From: Ascoidea tarda (nom. inval.)
Lineage: Eukaryota; Ascomycota; Saccharomycetes; Ascoideales; Ascoideaceae
Direction: 5' to 3'
Length of the DNA: 41,493 nt
Assembly (NCBI GenBank): GCA_030560485.1
Contig: JAKTTS010000077.1
Span: 1-41,493, forward strand
The translations under genes were made by a program, and so were the position numbers. Within the stretch, counting starts at the first letter, position 1, and every line of letters starts with the position of its first letter. The notes under the pieces are model-generated. The model ran no database searches, was not told the DNA's origin, and worked only from the letters and a program-made list of their open reading frames with translations. This document shows, one piece after another, positions 18,801 to 27,500 of this stretch.

Positions 18801-20794
18801 ATCTTTGTTTTTAAGAATAGTTTATCGAAATTTGATATATCACAGTAGTTGGATAAAAAGTCAATCAAGTAGATCAAGAGATTTAAATTCTTTTGAGGCA
18901 AGTATTTTGTGAAGATTAAAATTGCAAAACTTAAAAAGATTTCAATTATGACTTTCAAATCTAAATTTATAAGATGGTTTTTATTGCTGATACTTAGAAG
19001 AATGTTTTCATTGGAGGGTTGAGATACAAAATTTTTTAGGTATAGATATCTTTTTTTTAAGAGTTCTTTTGAAAAAATATTGAAAATGTATTGAGTTATT
19101 AGGGACTCGTTTGGTAGAGAATTCAAGTAGTAGATCAAAAGCTGAATGATGTCCACGCAATTAATTAAGGAGGTGCATTGCAAATAGTTGAGGTTTTTAT
19201 TTGAATTTCTTTTTGAAGATTTTAGGTTTTTGTGACTTTTTAAGCTGGATAATTTGAACAGATTCAAGTTGTTTTTTTTATTCAAAGAGTTAAAGTCTAT
19301 ATTGAAGAAAAAATTGAAATTGTTTAAATTAATGGGTTGATGCTGGTATTGATAAAAGAGATTTTTTAAGAAATTTAGATTTGAGGAGTGAGTTTCAATT
19401 GATTCGAGATCGTAATTTGAATCAGATATAATGTTTGGAAAATTGATCGAAACATTTAATAAAGCTTGTTCATTTAAGTTTAAAAAATTGTTATTGTTAT
19501 AAAGAAAGCTGATTGAGTCACCAATGATATTCGGAATGAAAAAGTTTAGTAAAAAGGAGCTATTTTTATTATAGTTTAAGAAGTTGATAACGGGAATTTT
19601 TGGTTGAATTAGGTAGTTTAATCTTGGATTAAGAACGTTGGTTGAAGATTTTGATTCAATTAGGTAAATTTTATTCGATTTGATAAAATTTTGGTCAATT
19701 AATATTAACCAGTTGATTAGAAAATCAATGTTATCAATATATATTTTCAAGATTAAGATTGATAGATTTATGTTGGAAGGATTTTTGAAAAAACAGGTAT
19801 TAAAATGTTTGGATAAAATGTAAGAGTTAATTATATTGTCCTTGGTATGAGTGGTGGGGTGGTTGAGAGGGTCATTTTGGGACAGTTTTTGGTTAATGCT
19901 AATTAGGTAAGATATAAATTTTATGATGAAGATGAATAAGTTTAAGTTCTGGATTGGCAAGTCATTCAAGAGTAAACAAATGGAAAAAATTAAGAAGTTT
20001 TGAATCTGCAAGTTGATTTTGGGATCGCCAACTGAGTTTATAATTAAGTTGGTGTAACATGAGTAGTTTGAAGATTGGTAATAAGATAGTAAGTCTGAAT
20101 AGAAATTTGATGAAGAAAAAGTATCAGAGCTTTTATTGGTAGTGATGTTAGTTGAGCTAGTGTTGTTCTTATTGTTGCTAGAGTAAGTATTTTGACTTGT
20201 GTTTGCATTTGGAATTGAATTGGAACTGGTATTACTAGATAGCTCGTTAATCAATTTTGAAGCAAACTTTGGTGGTATGATAGAATCAGGTAGAGAGTTT
20301 AAAAAGAGAAGTAATAGATCTAGAGCTTGTGATATTGACAAATCGTATAAGTCTATGTTCATATCGTCAAAGACATTGCTATTGTTGCCAATGTTTATGT
20401 TTAGAGTGGTGAGGGTGATGGCATTGAATTGGAAGCTTTTTCTTTTTTTGATTTTCTTGATTACCTTTCTGTTGTTTGAATTGGGGCTTGTGTTTCCCTG
20501 GATTTTTTCGAGTGAATCGCTAGCAAAAGAGGGTCTGTTGGTGATGTTGAAAGCAGCATTCAAATTCAAGTGAACTAGTTTCAGCCTATGGTAGATTATG
20601 AAATCTATTAGGCCTTTCAAGAAGGTTGGGACTTTGAGGGATAGCCTGTAGTGGTAGTTTCTCAAGCAGTGGACAATTGGAATGGATAAGGTAACGTAGT
20701 GAATGGAGTATGAAAGTTTGTTTAGAGGCTTTGTAAAGGAGTCTTTGGTGGTGGAAATGCTGGTGAGAATCAGATTGATATCGAGTTCAGACAT
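15824..20794 (-). CDS. large protein of four tandem degenerate RhoGAP-like modules
   Basis: 1656 residues from the ATG at 20794; the frame is open 60 codons further but has no ATG there. Four modules follow one another at about residues 50-380, 398-715, 755-1160 and 1245-1570. Each shows the order of RhoGAP helices: an opening helix (FIPNIIGDSISFLY; IPVIIHKSIEFLVMNGI), a helix like the family's LLKxFLRxLPEPLI (ALDLLLLFLNSLPDSIIP; QLLIYYLNSLPN), a LPxxNLxLLxxLIxFL helix (LPIQNLNLFIFIIKFI; LPQKNLNLLIYLIDFL), a segment like the family's LAxxFxPxLL (LSKLFSPFFF), and a closing ILxILxDNxxFxI helix. The family's GxFRxSG arginine finger is missing in all four; the fourth has NIFKDNN, with Lys. GAP catalysis is therefore unlikely, and GTPase binding or scaffolding is the inference. 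Asn- and Asp-rich linkers separate the modules. I recognise no named orthologue. Confidence 0.7.
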   Translation of the reverse strand: MSELDINLILTSISTTKDSFTKPLNKLSYSIHYVTLSIPIVHCLRNYHYRLSLKVPTFLKGLIDFIIYHRLKLVHLNLNAAFNITNRPSFASDSLEKIQGNTSPNSNNRKVIKKIKKRKSFQFNAITLTTLNINIGNNSNVFDDMNIDLYDLSISQALDLLLLFLNSLPDSIIPPKFASKLINELSSNTSSNSIPNANTSQNTYSSNNKNNTSSTNITTNKSSDTFSSSNFYSDLLSYYQSSNYSCYTNLIINSVGDPKINLQIQNFLIFSICLLLNDLPIQNLNLFIFIIKFISYLISINQKLSQNDPLNHPTTHTKDNIINSYILSKHFNTCFFKNPSNINLSILILKIYIDNIDFLINWLILIDQNFIKSNKIYLIESKSSTNVLNPRLNYLIQPKIPVINFLNYNKNSSFLLNFFIPNIIGDSISFLYNNNNFLNLNEQALLNVSINFPNIISDSNYDLESIETHSSNLNFLKNLFYQYQHQPINLNNFNFFFNIDFNSLNKKNNLNLFKLSSLKSHKNLKSSKRNSNKNLNYLQCTSLINCVDIIQLLIYYLNSLPNESLITQYIFNIFSKELLKKRYLYLKNFVSQPSNENILLSISNKNHLINLDLKVIIEIFLSFAILIFTKYLPQKNLNLLIYLIDFLSNYCDISNFDKLFLKTKINTLSLSKLFSPFFFKFSNKSQSNEKILILRILIDNISYVINCLNLMKQQFDNHNLNETFDSVVTVDVFDTNEQQLHKNSSNNNKNTTDTISKLAYSKVPLKIIEFEKNQFIGMKILLPQLIEQCVNFLNENKFTKCEKYFLECQLHLHDDDDNEDDEIYLDSNGNHINDASNDDSDDFSLGDNLMNIYSRENKKLIYFNNNIVNILFNIFLSGNQSSYINNDLLKDFNICFEIMNIINAIEENHQTKTNEQEYKELNLALSNCKLIENENKPKTKKNANAFKLIKNFDVCKLILKYLNLSDKPLINNNIKDELIKEIFNGDYSNLIEYIDEIGHKNLNLNVKSKNNDIDIKLKIEIKRILNRIVCLLIDFDESNKYIFNDDDDENDGVSVNNHNNIKSNSKVNPNLNLNLNIIIKIIETLTKLKESSSYKLSEIFLKFFFENEVDKFNLITVNKLENEDKSYKVETLKIIIKILVDNFEFFLMAIYLLKNKKSEFNDSKQDSFDKYPRIKFERIKWNRSNYIEEELFGDNYDNNNNNDGGYYKNKSISNKEVSYKYYGKYWFKPDIINDEDGKGKKDNNEYKKFEILINIPVIIHKSIEFLVMNGIEEENENIFKDNNEYDGYEEIGNNKIELLKGIFNHREEKEINEIEDINISYEIFNYRDYYFNDINNNLISNKEVLKVIFIFFEKNRNNKIIDKKFENRIINELEKREYYEMVEYYKDFYEDEYNGVYKDVCKDINKDMNISLNCNYELNVKYKIVIRIYLNCLTDLIIDFLSHKRLNLLIYVVDFMKKFGEEVSRDVVIDKFYNVIFNDNYRGVFSEEFDEVNEMNEIDELSEINEANEMSEIGEISEMNEFDYSEYNRFEDNERRSLENERFLKKLVIRILMDNFNYFIGNLYLRDIEINGNNEESYNNNLNPNANNNGVNNPNNPGSSNNTSNDNSENKIISRGFSREEFSFLDEFIINSELPSYEEVINNNNNDNNSTGSVHN

Positions 20795-21831
20795 GTTGGA
20801 AAAGGCACGAGTCGAAAACCAGGGCCAGGCACAGCTGGAGAGAAAAAAGCAGAGAGCAATAGAAACAGCAGAGATGGAGACAGGGATCACAGCAGATAAT
20901 CCACCATCAAACGAAGTGCTGAAGCAAAAGCAAACAGAAAACAATAAAAAACAACAGAAAACAACAGAAAACAAACCTCTCGACGAAAGAGCTCAGATCT
21001 CCAGAGCAAAACGATGCCAGGCTTTTCCAATTCCCTGGTTATGGGCCGCAACGCAGGCTTCTGCACAAAAGAAGCCGTATCTGCACACACCTGCGTTGAT
21101 TTGGCTTCGGTGCTGCGGCGGTCAGGCGCAGACTTGTGCATTTGCAGCCGAAAGTGGGCGAAAAGTGTGGTCTAGAAGTCGTGGTCCGGTGGATTCCGTA
21201 AAACGGATTATCCGCGCCGGAGCCAGATAACCTTTAGCACCACGGATTGGTCTTGCGCGCCCGAAACGTCGGCGCTTCCGAAAAGGGCTTCCAATGTCTC
21301 AGATCTCCTGCAGAGCGCGTCATGCGCTGCTAAAAATACATTGCACTGCACCGCGTTGAGAAGCGTTCCTATGCATCGGTCTTTTGCAGTTTTTGCGACG
21401 TTTTTTTTTTCTTTTTGGGAGCTGTTTGAAGATTGTGTTTTGTTGAGCTGGAGCTGATTATATCTGCTTTTATTTGTAGGGAGCATATCTGCTGTGTCTC
21501 TGCTGTGTCTTTGCTGTGCGAGATAATCTGTGTCAGTGGCTGCTTTTCTATTGGGCTGGCTGCTGCTGTTCTTTTTGCTCCAGATAGTGCCTGTTCTTGT
21601 CTTTTGGTCTGGTTCGGCTGCGAGCATTTTGCTTTGATATGGCTGTTGGTTGTTAATCTCTTAAATTTCACCTATTCTGCCCTGAATTCCAATCTCTTTT
21701 CTTTCCTCTCTGGTCACTCAAAGGCCCTCTTCTTGCTAGATAAACAACCAGCTTTCTTCCACACTACCATACTTCCAAGCAACACAAGCAACACAAGCAA
21801 TCCACCTCCCTTGTCTGCTTCTTGTCCTGAA
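20795..21831. promoter_or_regulatory. 1 kb divergent promoter between the RhoGAP-like gene and KRE6
   Basis: A GC-rich island spans about 21000-21370 and is flanked by A-rich (20930-20990) and T-rich (21400-21450) DNA. The island contains TCCGTAAAACGGA at 21195-21207, an everted CCG-N5-CGG pair that suits a Zn2Cys6 regulator, with further CCG/CGG triplets on both sides. An AACACAAGC direct repeat lies at about 21781-21800, just before the KRE6 start. Reading frames across the island have no protein-like features. No tRNA fold is evident. Confidence 0.55.
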
Positions 21832-24135
21832 ATGAGAAGGCTAACTAATGAGCACACTGCTCCAAAGGATACAAACCAATTTAAACGTAGCACCATGGAT
21901 ACTTTTAACTTTTTTGACAATGACCATGCTAGCGAACTCAATAACAACAACGATAACAGGTTGAGCAAATCCTCATCGATATATACAAACAAAAACACCA
22001 TCAACAATGCTGATTTTAACAGTCTTAACAGCAACAATAACATATTCAGCGACAACAATCAGATAAATAATAAAAATAACAACAACACCAACAGTAACAG
22101 TAACAATAACCAGATAGACAATGACGAAAAAAATATTCCTCTTATCTCAGCTTCAACTGTCTCCTCCACATCAAATGATTCCAATAATAACATCAACAAT
22201 ATCAATATGACTCAAGAAAATAACCACAACAATCACTCTCATCACCACAAATACATTCCATTGCTAACCAATCGCTCACCCACCGCCTACAAAAATAGAG
22301 AAACCAACTACAACACTTCCCTAAACAACAACTCTGATATCCACCATGATTTCTCCAACTTGGATATTTTGGGCAACAAAGTTCAATACATAAACCCTTC
22401 TTCAACCGCAACCATATCAATATATGACTCAGTCAATCCTGCTTCTCAATATGATAGATATCCTATGGTTCAAAAATCCCACAAAAGCTCCATTTCCATT
22501 CCAAATTCAATCCCCAACTCAATCTCAAACAATTCACTCTCAAACCCATCAAAAAAAAAATCCCAAATCACTTCGGCTTCTCCCTTTGGTGGCTATCCCT
22601 TTTCTTCATTTCCTTTGCTTATGGAGGAAAAGGAAGATGACGATTACATTCACAACTATGATCCCATTCAAGATGCAAACTACGAAAAAAATCACTTGTA
22701 CTATGACCTCAAATCAATTGACAAAAAGTCCTTTATTGGCCTCCTAAGTTTTCTTTTCTTATTTTTTCTAGCAATCGGTTTATTTATTCTATTGCCCATA
22801 CTCACCTTCACCAATTCAATTAACCATCACAAGCATTCTGACAATTACACCATTCTATCCCCATACTCTTACCCAACCCTATCTGCTATTCGCTCCTCTT
22901 TAATCGACCCAGACACTCCCGAACAATACCTAACCACTATCTCAAAAGATAGTCTGGAATGGACCCTAGTCTTTAGCGACGAATTCAATAAAGAAGGTAG
23001 AACTTTTTATGAAGGTGATGACCAGTTTTGGCAAGCGGCTGATCTTCATTACGCTGGAACTAAAGACCTAGAATGGTTCGACCCTGATGCAATTATAACC
23101 TCAAATGGTGTCTTAAATATAAGAGTAGACGCTTTTCAAAACCACGATTTGTTTTACAGATCTGGCATGCTACAATCTTGGAACAAAATGTGTTTCACCC
23201 AGGGAAAATACGAAGTAAGTGCTCAACTACCAAACTCTGCCAACATCTCAGGTCTATGGCCTGGTATTTGGACAATGGGCAACCTAGGCAGACCTGGCTA
23301 TCTATCTACAACTGACGGTGTTTGGCCCTACGCCTACGACTCCTGTGATGCCGGTATAACCCCAAATCAATCCAGTTTTGATGGAATCAACTTCTTGCCT
23401 GGCCAGAAACTAAATTCCTGCACTTGCAAAGGGGAAGATCACCCAAATAGAGGTATCGGAAGAGGTGCTCCTGAAATAGATGCTGTTGAGGCCTCTGTGG
23501 ACACAAGAGTTGAAAGAATAGGTTCAGGTGTGGTCTCTCAGTCTCTTCAAATTGCTCCCTATGATATTTGGTATGTTCCGGACTACGATTTCATCGAGTT
23601 ACACAACTCCTCAGTCACTTCAATGAATACTTGGTGTGGTGGGCCCTTTCAAGAAGCTGTCTCTGCTATCACAACTTTAAATAATACCTGGTACGAATTT
23701 GAATCCGGTTTAGATGAACCAAGGTTCCAAAAATTTTCCTTTGAATATTTAAATGATGACACTAATGGCTACATTAAATGGTTTGTCGGCGATGATCCGA
23801 CAATGACTTTATACCCAAACGCTTTACATCCAACTGGAAATATCGATTGGCGAACAATTTCAAAAGAACCAATGTCAATGGTTCTAAATTTAGGAATAAG
23901 TGATAGTTGGGCTTATATTGACTGGCCAAGTATCAGGTTTCCCTCAACAATGAAAATTGACTACGTTAGAGTGTATCAACCAAAGGACCAAATAAATGTT
24001 GGTTGTGATCCAGATGACTATCCAACTTATAATTATATTCAAGATCATTCAAATGCTTATTCAAATGCGAACCTTACATCTTGGGCTGATGCTGGTTATA
24101 CTTTTCCCAAAAATTCCTTGGTTCATGGTTGTTAA
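21832..24135 (+). CDS. KRE6: Kre6/Skn1-type beta-1,6-glucan synthesis protein (GH16 family)
   Basis: 767 residues from the ATG at 21832; an ATG at 21895 would give 746. S. cerevisiae Kre6 has 720. This is a type II membrane glycoprotein of the ER/Golgi and cell surface needed for beta-1,6-glucan in the wall. The cytosolic N-terminus (about 1-300) is Asn/Ser-rich and includes the family motif FGGYPFSSFPLLMEEKEDDD. One transmembrane helix lies at about 300-327 (IGLLSFLFLFFLAIGLFILL). The lumenal part is a GH16 fold: LVFSDEFNKEGRTFYEGDD, SGLWPGIWTMGNLGRPGYL, and the catalytic-type EIDAVE at about 548-553. It ends in YPTYNYIQ and DAGYTFPKN, as in Kre6 and Skn1. The two paralogues cannot be told apart from sequence alone. 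The single in-frame CTG lies at 22954. Confidence 0.95.
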   Translation: MRRLTNEHTAPKDTNQFKRSTMDTFNFFDNDHASELNNNNDNRLSKSSSIYTNKNTINNADFNSLNSNNNIFSDNNQINNKNNNNTNSNSNNNQIDNDEKNIPLISASTVSSTSNDSNNNINNINMTQENNHNNHSHHHKYIPLLTNRSPTAYKNRETNYNTSLNNNSDIHHDFSNLDILGNKVQYINPSSTATISIYDSVNPASQYDRYPMVQKSHKSSISIPNSIPNSISNNSLSNPSKKKSQITSASPFGGYPFSSFPLLMEEKEDDDYIHNYDPIQDANYEKNHLYYDLKSIDKKSFIGLLSFLFLFFLAIGLFILLPILTFTNSINHHKHSDNYTILSPYSYPTLSAIRSSLIDPDTPEQYLTTISKDSLEWTLVFSDEFNKEGRTFYEGDDQFWQAADLHYAGTKDLEWFDPDAIITSNGVLNIRVDAFQNHDLFYRSGMLQSWNKMCFTQGKYEVSAQLPNSANISGLWPGIWTMGNLGRPGYLSTTDGVWPYAYDSCDAGITPNQSSFDGINFLPGQKLNSCTCKGEDHPNRGIGRGAPEIDAVEASVDTRVERIGSGVVSQSLQIAPYDIWYVPDYDFIELHNSSVTSMNTWCGGPFQEAVSAITTLNNTWYEFESGLDEPRFQKFSFEYLNDDTNGYIKWFVGDDPTMTLYPNALHPTGNIDWRTISKEPMSMVLNLGISDSWAYIDWPSIRFPSTMKIDYVRVYQPKDQINVGCDPDDYPTYNYIQDHSNAYSNANLTSWADAGYTFPKNSLVHGC

Positions 24136-24518
24136 TTGGTTGTTTTTTTATTCTGTTTTTCGTTTTTTTCATAAAAAATTTTTTGCAATCTAAATTTTTT
24201 GTATTATATCCTATTAATTTTTTTAACTATTAGATTTTTGATTTGAAATTCTTATTTAAATTTAACTGTGTTTTTTCTCTTTGATGGATAGTGTTTCAAT
24301 TCTTACTTGACTTTTTTTTTTCTTTTATTTTCCAAAACTGTGTTGTGTCGTTTGAAATTTTAAACAAAATGTTTTATTGTTAAATCTCAAAATATAAAAG
24401 TTTCTTGTTTAATTCACAATAATTTTGTTTTTTATGCAATTTTTCACTTCCTTTTTATAAAATACAAAGCTATAGCTATAAAATTATGTAAATGATTGGC
24501 ACATTTACTTAAAAAGTT
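24136..24518. other. convergent 3' spacer between KRE6 and UBR1
   Basis: 383 bp of very AT-rich DNA separating two convergent stops. T-rich runs (around 24170-24180, 24310-24330) and TATATA/TTTTTATAAA-like sequences near 24455-24485 fit 3' processing signals for both transcripts. No gene, RNA or repeat is seen. Confidence 0.7.
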
Positions 24519-27500
24519 TCAATTCTGAAGAGATGAGATTGAGTTTCGTGAAAAAACATCAGGGAATCCATTCAACAACCAAATTTCATTAAGATGATAG
24601 TACCTGTCCAATGCTAATGTGAGTTTCCCACAATCACTTAAAGACATGCTTCCACTTTCTCCATGTTTATTTAAATATGGAGCATTTAAAACAGTACTTC
24701 GAAAACTCTCTAAAATTTCACAAACAACAATTATCTCATTTGTCTGAGGAGAAAGAAATACACCAACAAAACAACACTCTCTTTCAATATGTCTTCTAGC
24801 GATTTTGGAATTGAATATTTTTTTACCACATTGTAAACATATCAAGTAATCAGTTTTGAGTTTGCTAAAAATTAATGCATCACTATCTAAAGGGCGACCA
24901 AAAAAATGCATACTATCCGTATTATCGGTATCTTCTTCATAATTATTTCCAAACATGCTACTGTTTAATAAAATTGACTCATTATCAGTTAAAAATTCAG
25001 ATAGCTGGTTCGGCAATTCAATTAGCCTAATCACACCTGGGTAATCAATCAATAATAACCCATTTAATTCAGATGTTTTTTCAATAATAAACTCATTAAC
25101 AACGCTTCGCATATTATCAGATTCCAAATGCCTCACTATTTCTTCCAACGAAGGAAAATTTAAAAACCTTAACAAAGGCGAAATATTACTTGGGTTTTTA
25201 AAAGCCATTAAGCTGTGCTGGAAATTGTTACGATAAGCTTCAATTTCGTTATGTAAAGAACTAGAACTGTTTCTGTTAAAAGAAAACGCTTTAACTAAAA
25301 TCATTATGTTTCTTAAATAGGGTAAAACAAACTTTTCAATAACTGCGCCAAAAGAACAAGAAAGATTATTGAATTCCAAGTCGGAAAACACTCCTGGTTC
25401 TTCGGATGTTATCATCAAAAACCTGAGAAAACCATTAAAAATATGATTGCTACTATCACTCATGTTTTTAATTGAACAAAAACCGCTCAACTGTGATTTG
25501 TCTAACTGGCACCTTTTAAGGATAGAAAATGAATTCAATAAAATCTGCACTTCGTAAAAAAATATCATCAACTGCTTGAATGAAAACTTTGACTGAAAAT
25601 AAATAATCAAAAACTGAGAAAAGAAATTTTGTAAATAGTAATTCCCCTTTGTAATTATATTGAATGTAATGGCTTGGTCTGCCTTAAGACCTGTATCTTT
25701 CATTTCGTTGAAATGGTCTTTGAATAACCCAACTAAAACTCGAGTCTGAATGAGACTCTTTAATAGATCAATGCACCTGTCAGGAATTTTGTCAATAAAC
25801 TTAGAATATGATTCAAATCCATCAATTCTAGTCCATATTTCAAGACTGGATATAGTGTTACTTATCAAAAAAGATAAATCTTGTGAAAACGTGCTATACG
25901 ATTCTGACTTAAGAAGACCTGATAAGTTCAAAACTATAGCATGAAACTGATCAATTATTTGAGCTTTCCTCTTGGCTTTAGCTAAGTCTTTAGAGGTTTT
26001 TGATAGAATCAATTCAAGAAACTCTTTCGAAAACATCTGGGTCGCTAACATTTTGCAGTTGGTGTTTTCATAATTTCCAAATAGATTGTTAATTGAGATG
26101 TCTGTAGAATCTATCGAAGTATTATCCGTGTTATCGAAAATATCCTTTAAAGTTGAGAATTTTTCTTCTCTGCAAGGAAAGCTTGGGATAAAGCAGTTGT
26201 TTAAGGAATCGCATAAAGGACATCGAAAAACAGACCCAAAACGATGACGTCTTGCTAGCGAATTTCCAAAACAACTAAAATGCATTGCATGATTGCACGA
26301 TGAGATAACATTTTTTTTAATGAAATTTCTTGATTGAAATTGCTCTTTAAGAAAGGGATAGTCATCTGGCTGGTACTTGGAGTAATTGCATTTTATTGGA
26401 AAGCACTTTTCATAGTTGTATTCTGAGAAGGATCCTTTCTCAAATTTATTGTCCCAATTGTCAAAACTGCTCTTCAATGATTTTTCATGGCCAAACGGAA
26501 GTTGCCAAAATATGTTGTGCGAATTCACAAACCCAATGCTGCCAAATAATTCATCATTGTTTTCAGCTTTTTGGCAGATTATGCAGTAACGGGTGTTTTC
26601 ATTAATTTTAGAATTTTCTTTAATGCTTTCGTCTTGATCAAAATCATTATTGTGCTTTTGAAATTCTTTTTGTTGGTTCTTGAATTTAGCTAAAATTCTT
26701 TCTCGGCGCTTTTTGGCTTTTCTTTTTTTTCGTTCTTCAAGAGTTTCTTTTGTTTTGTTATTTTGAGCATGAAAATCATCCACATCTTCTTTGGGAAATG
26801 AGTGTCTTAGTTGTTTCATTATAGTATCTGTTCTTGCCAGCACCATTTTATCAAGTAAACAAGATGCTTTCTTTGTCACATAAGGAGGACGGTTAGACTT
26901 GGCTAATCTAAAAAGTAATTTTGGTATTCCCTTTTCAATTAAATAATCATGCAATATTTCTTTAGATTCACCCTCGTTTTTTTGATCTTTGTAATAATTG
27001 TTTTCATTATCTAAAATCATTGCATGTAATAGCTGAAGTGCAAGAGGTAGAACAGTTGAAAACTCTTCTTTTGCAATACAAACTTTAAGGATACCATAAA
27101 ACACAGAAATGAAAAATGGGTTTCTAATAAAATTGGTATAACTATTCATACCATCTGGTAGATGTTCCAAATTTGGAGAAATTATAGTAGACTCAAGCTC
27201 AATCTTTGTTTTATCTGCTGGTAAGGAAGAAGTTTTCTGCTTATTTCGAAGAATAGATAATTTTACTAAATCAGAAACTTGGTCAGAAATATCGCAATAT
27301 GGGCCAAATGGATCCAAGGTTGATAGATTTTCGTCTTTCAAAGAATAGGTACCTTTGTCTGATATTCCCGCTGGAGGTCGATATTGCGTAATATCCTTTA
27401 AAATAGAATCAAAATGTTTATTTTCTCTTATCGAACTTGATAAAAACCCGGAAAATTGATGATAACTTAAATAATTGTTGTTGATTGCTAAGGAGTACGC

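Noticed and set aside
20795-20974. 60-codon hydrophobic extension before the RhoGAP-like ATG that mimics a signal peptide
   Set aside because: It has no ATG, and the CFCF/FLLF-type sequence is the antisense of an A-rich promoter tract.
20703-21230. 175-codon plus-strand frame across the divergent promoter
   Set aside because: Its first part is antisense to the RhoGAP-like gene and its last part is the GC island. It shows no domain, and its composition follows local base content.
21433-21831. Open frame continuing 133 codons upstream of the KRE6 ATG
   Set aside because: It contains no ATG, has a Cys/Leu/Phe-rich composition unlike the Kre6 N-terminus, and lies in promoter DNA. Non-AUG initiation cannot be excluded but nothing supports it.
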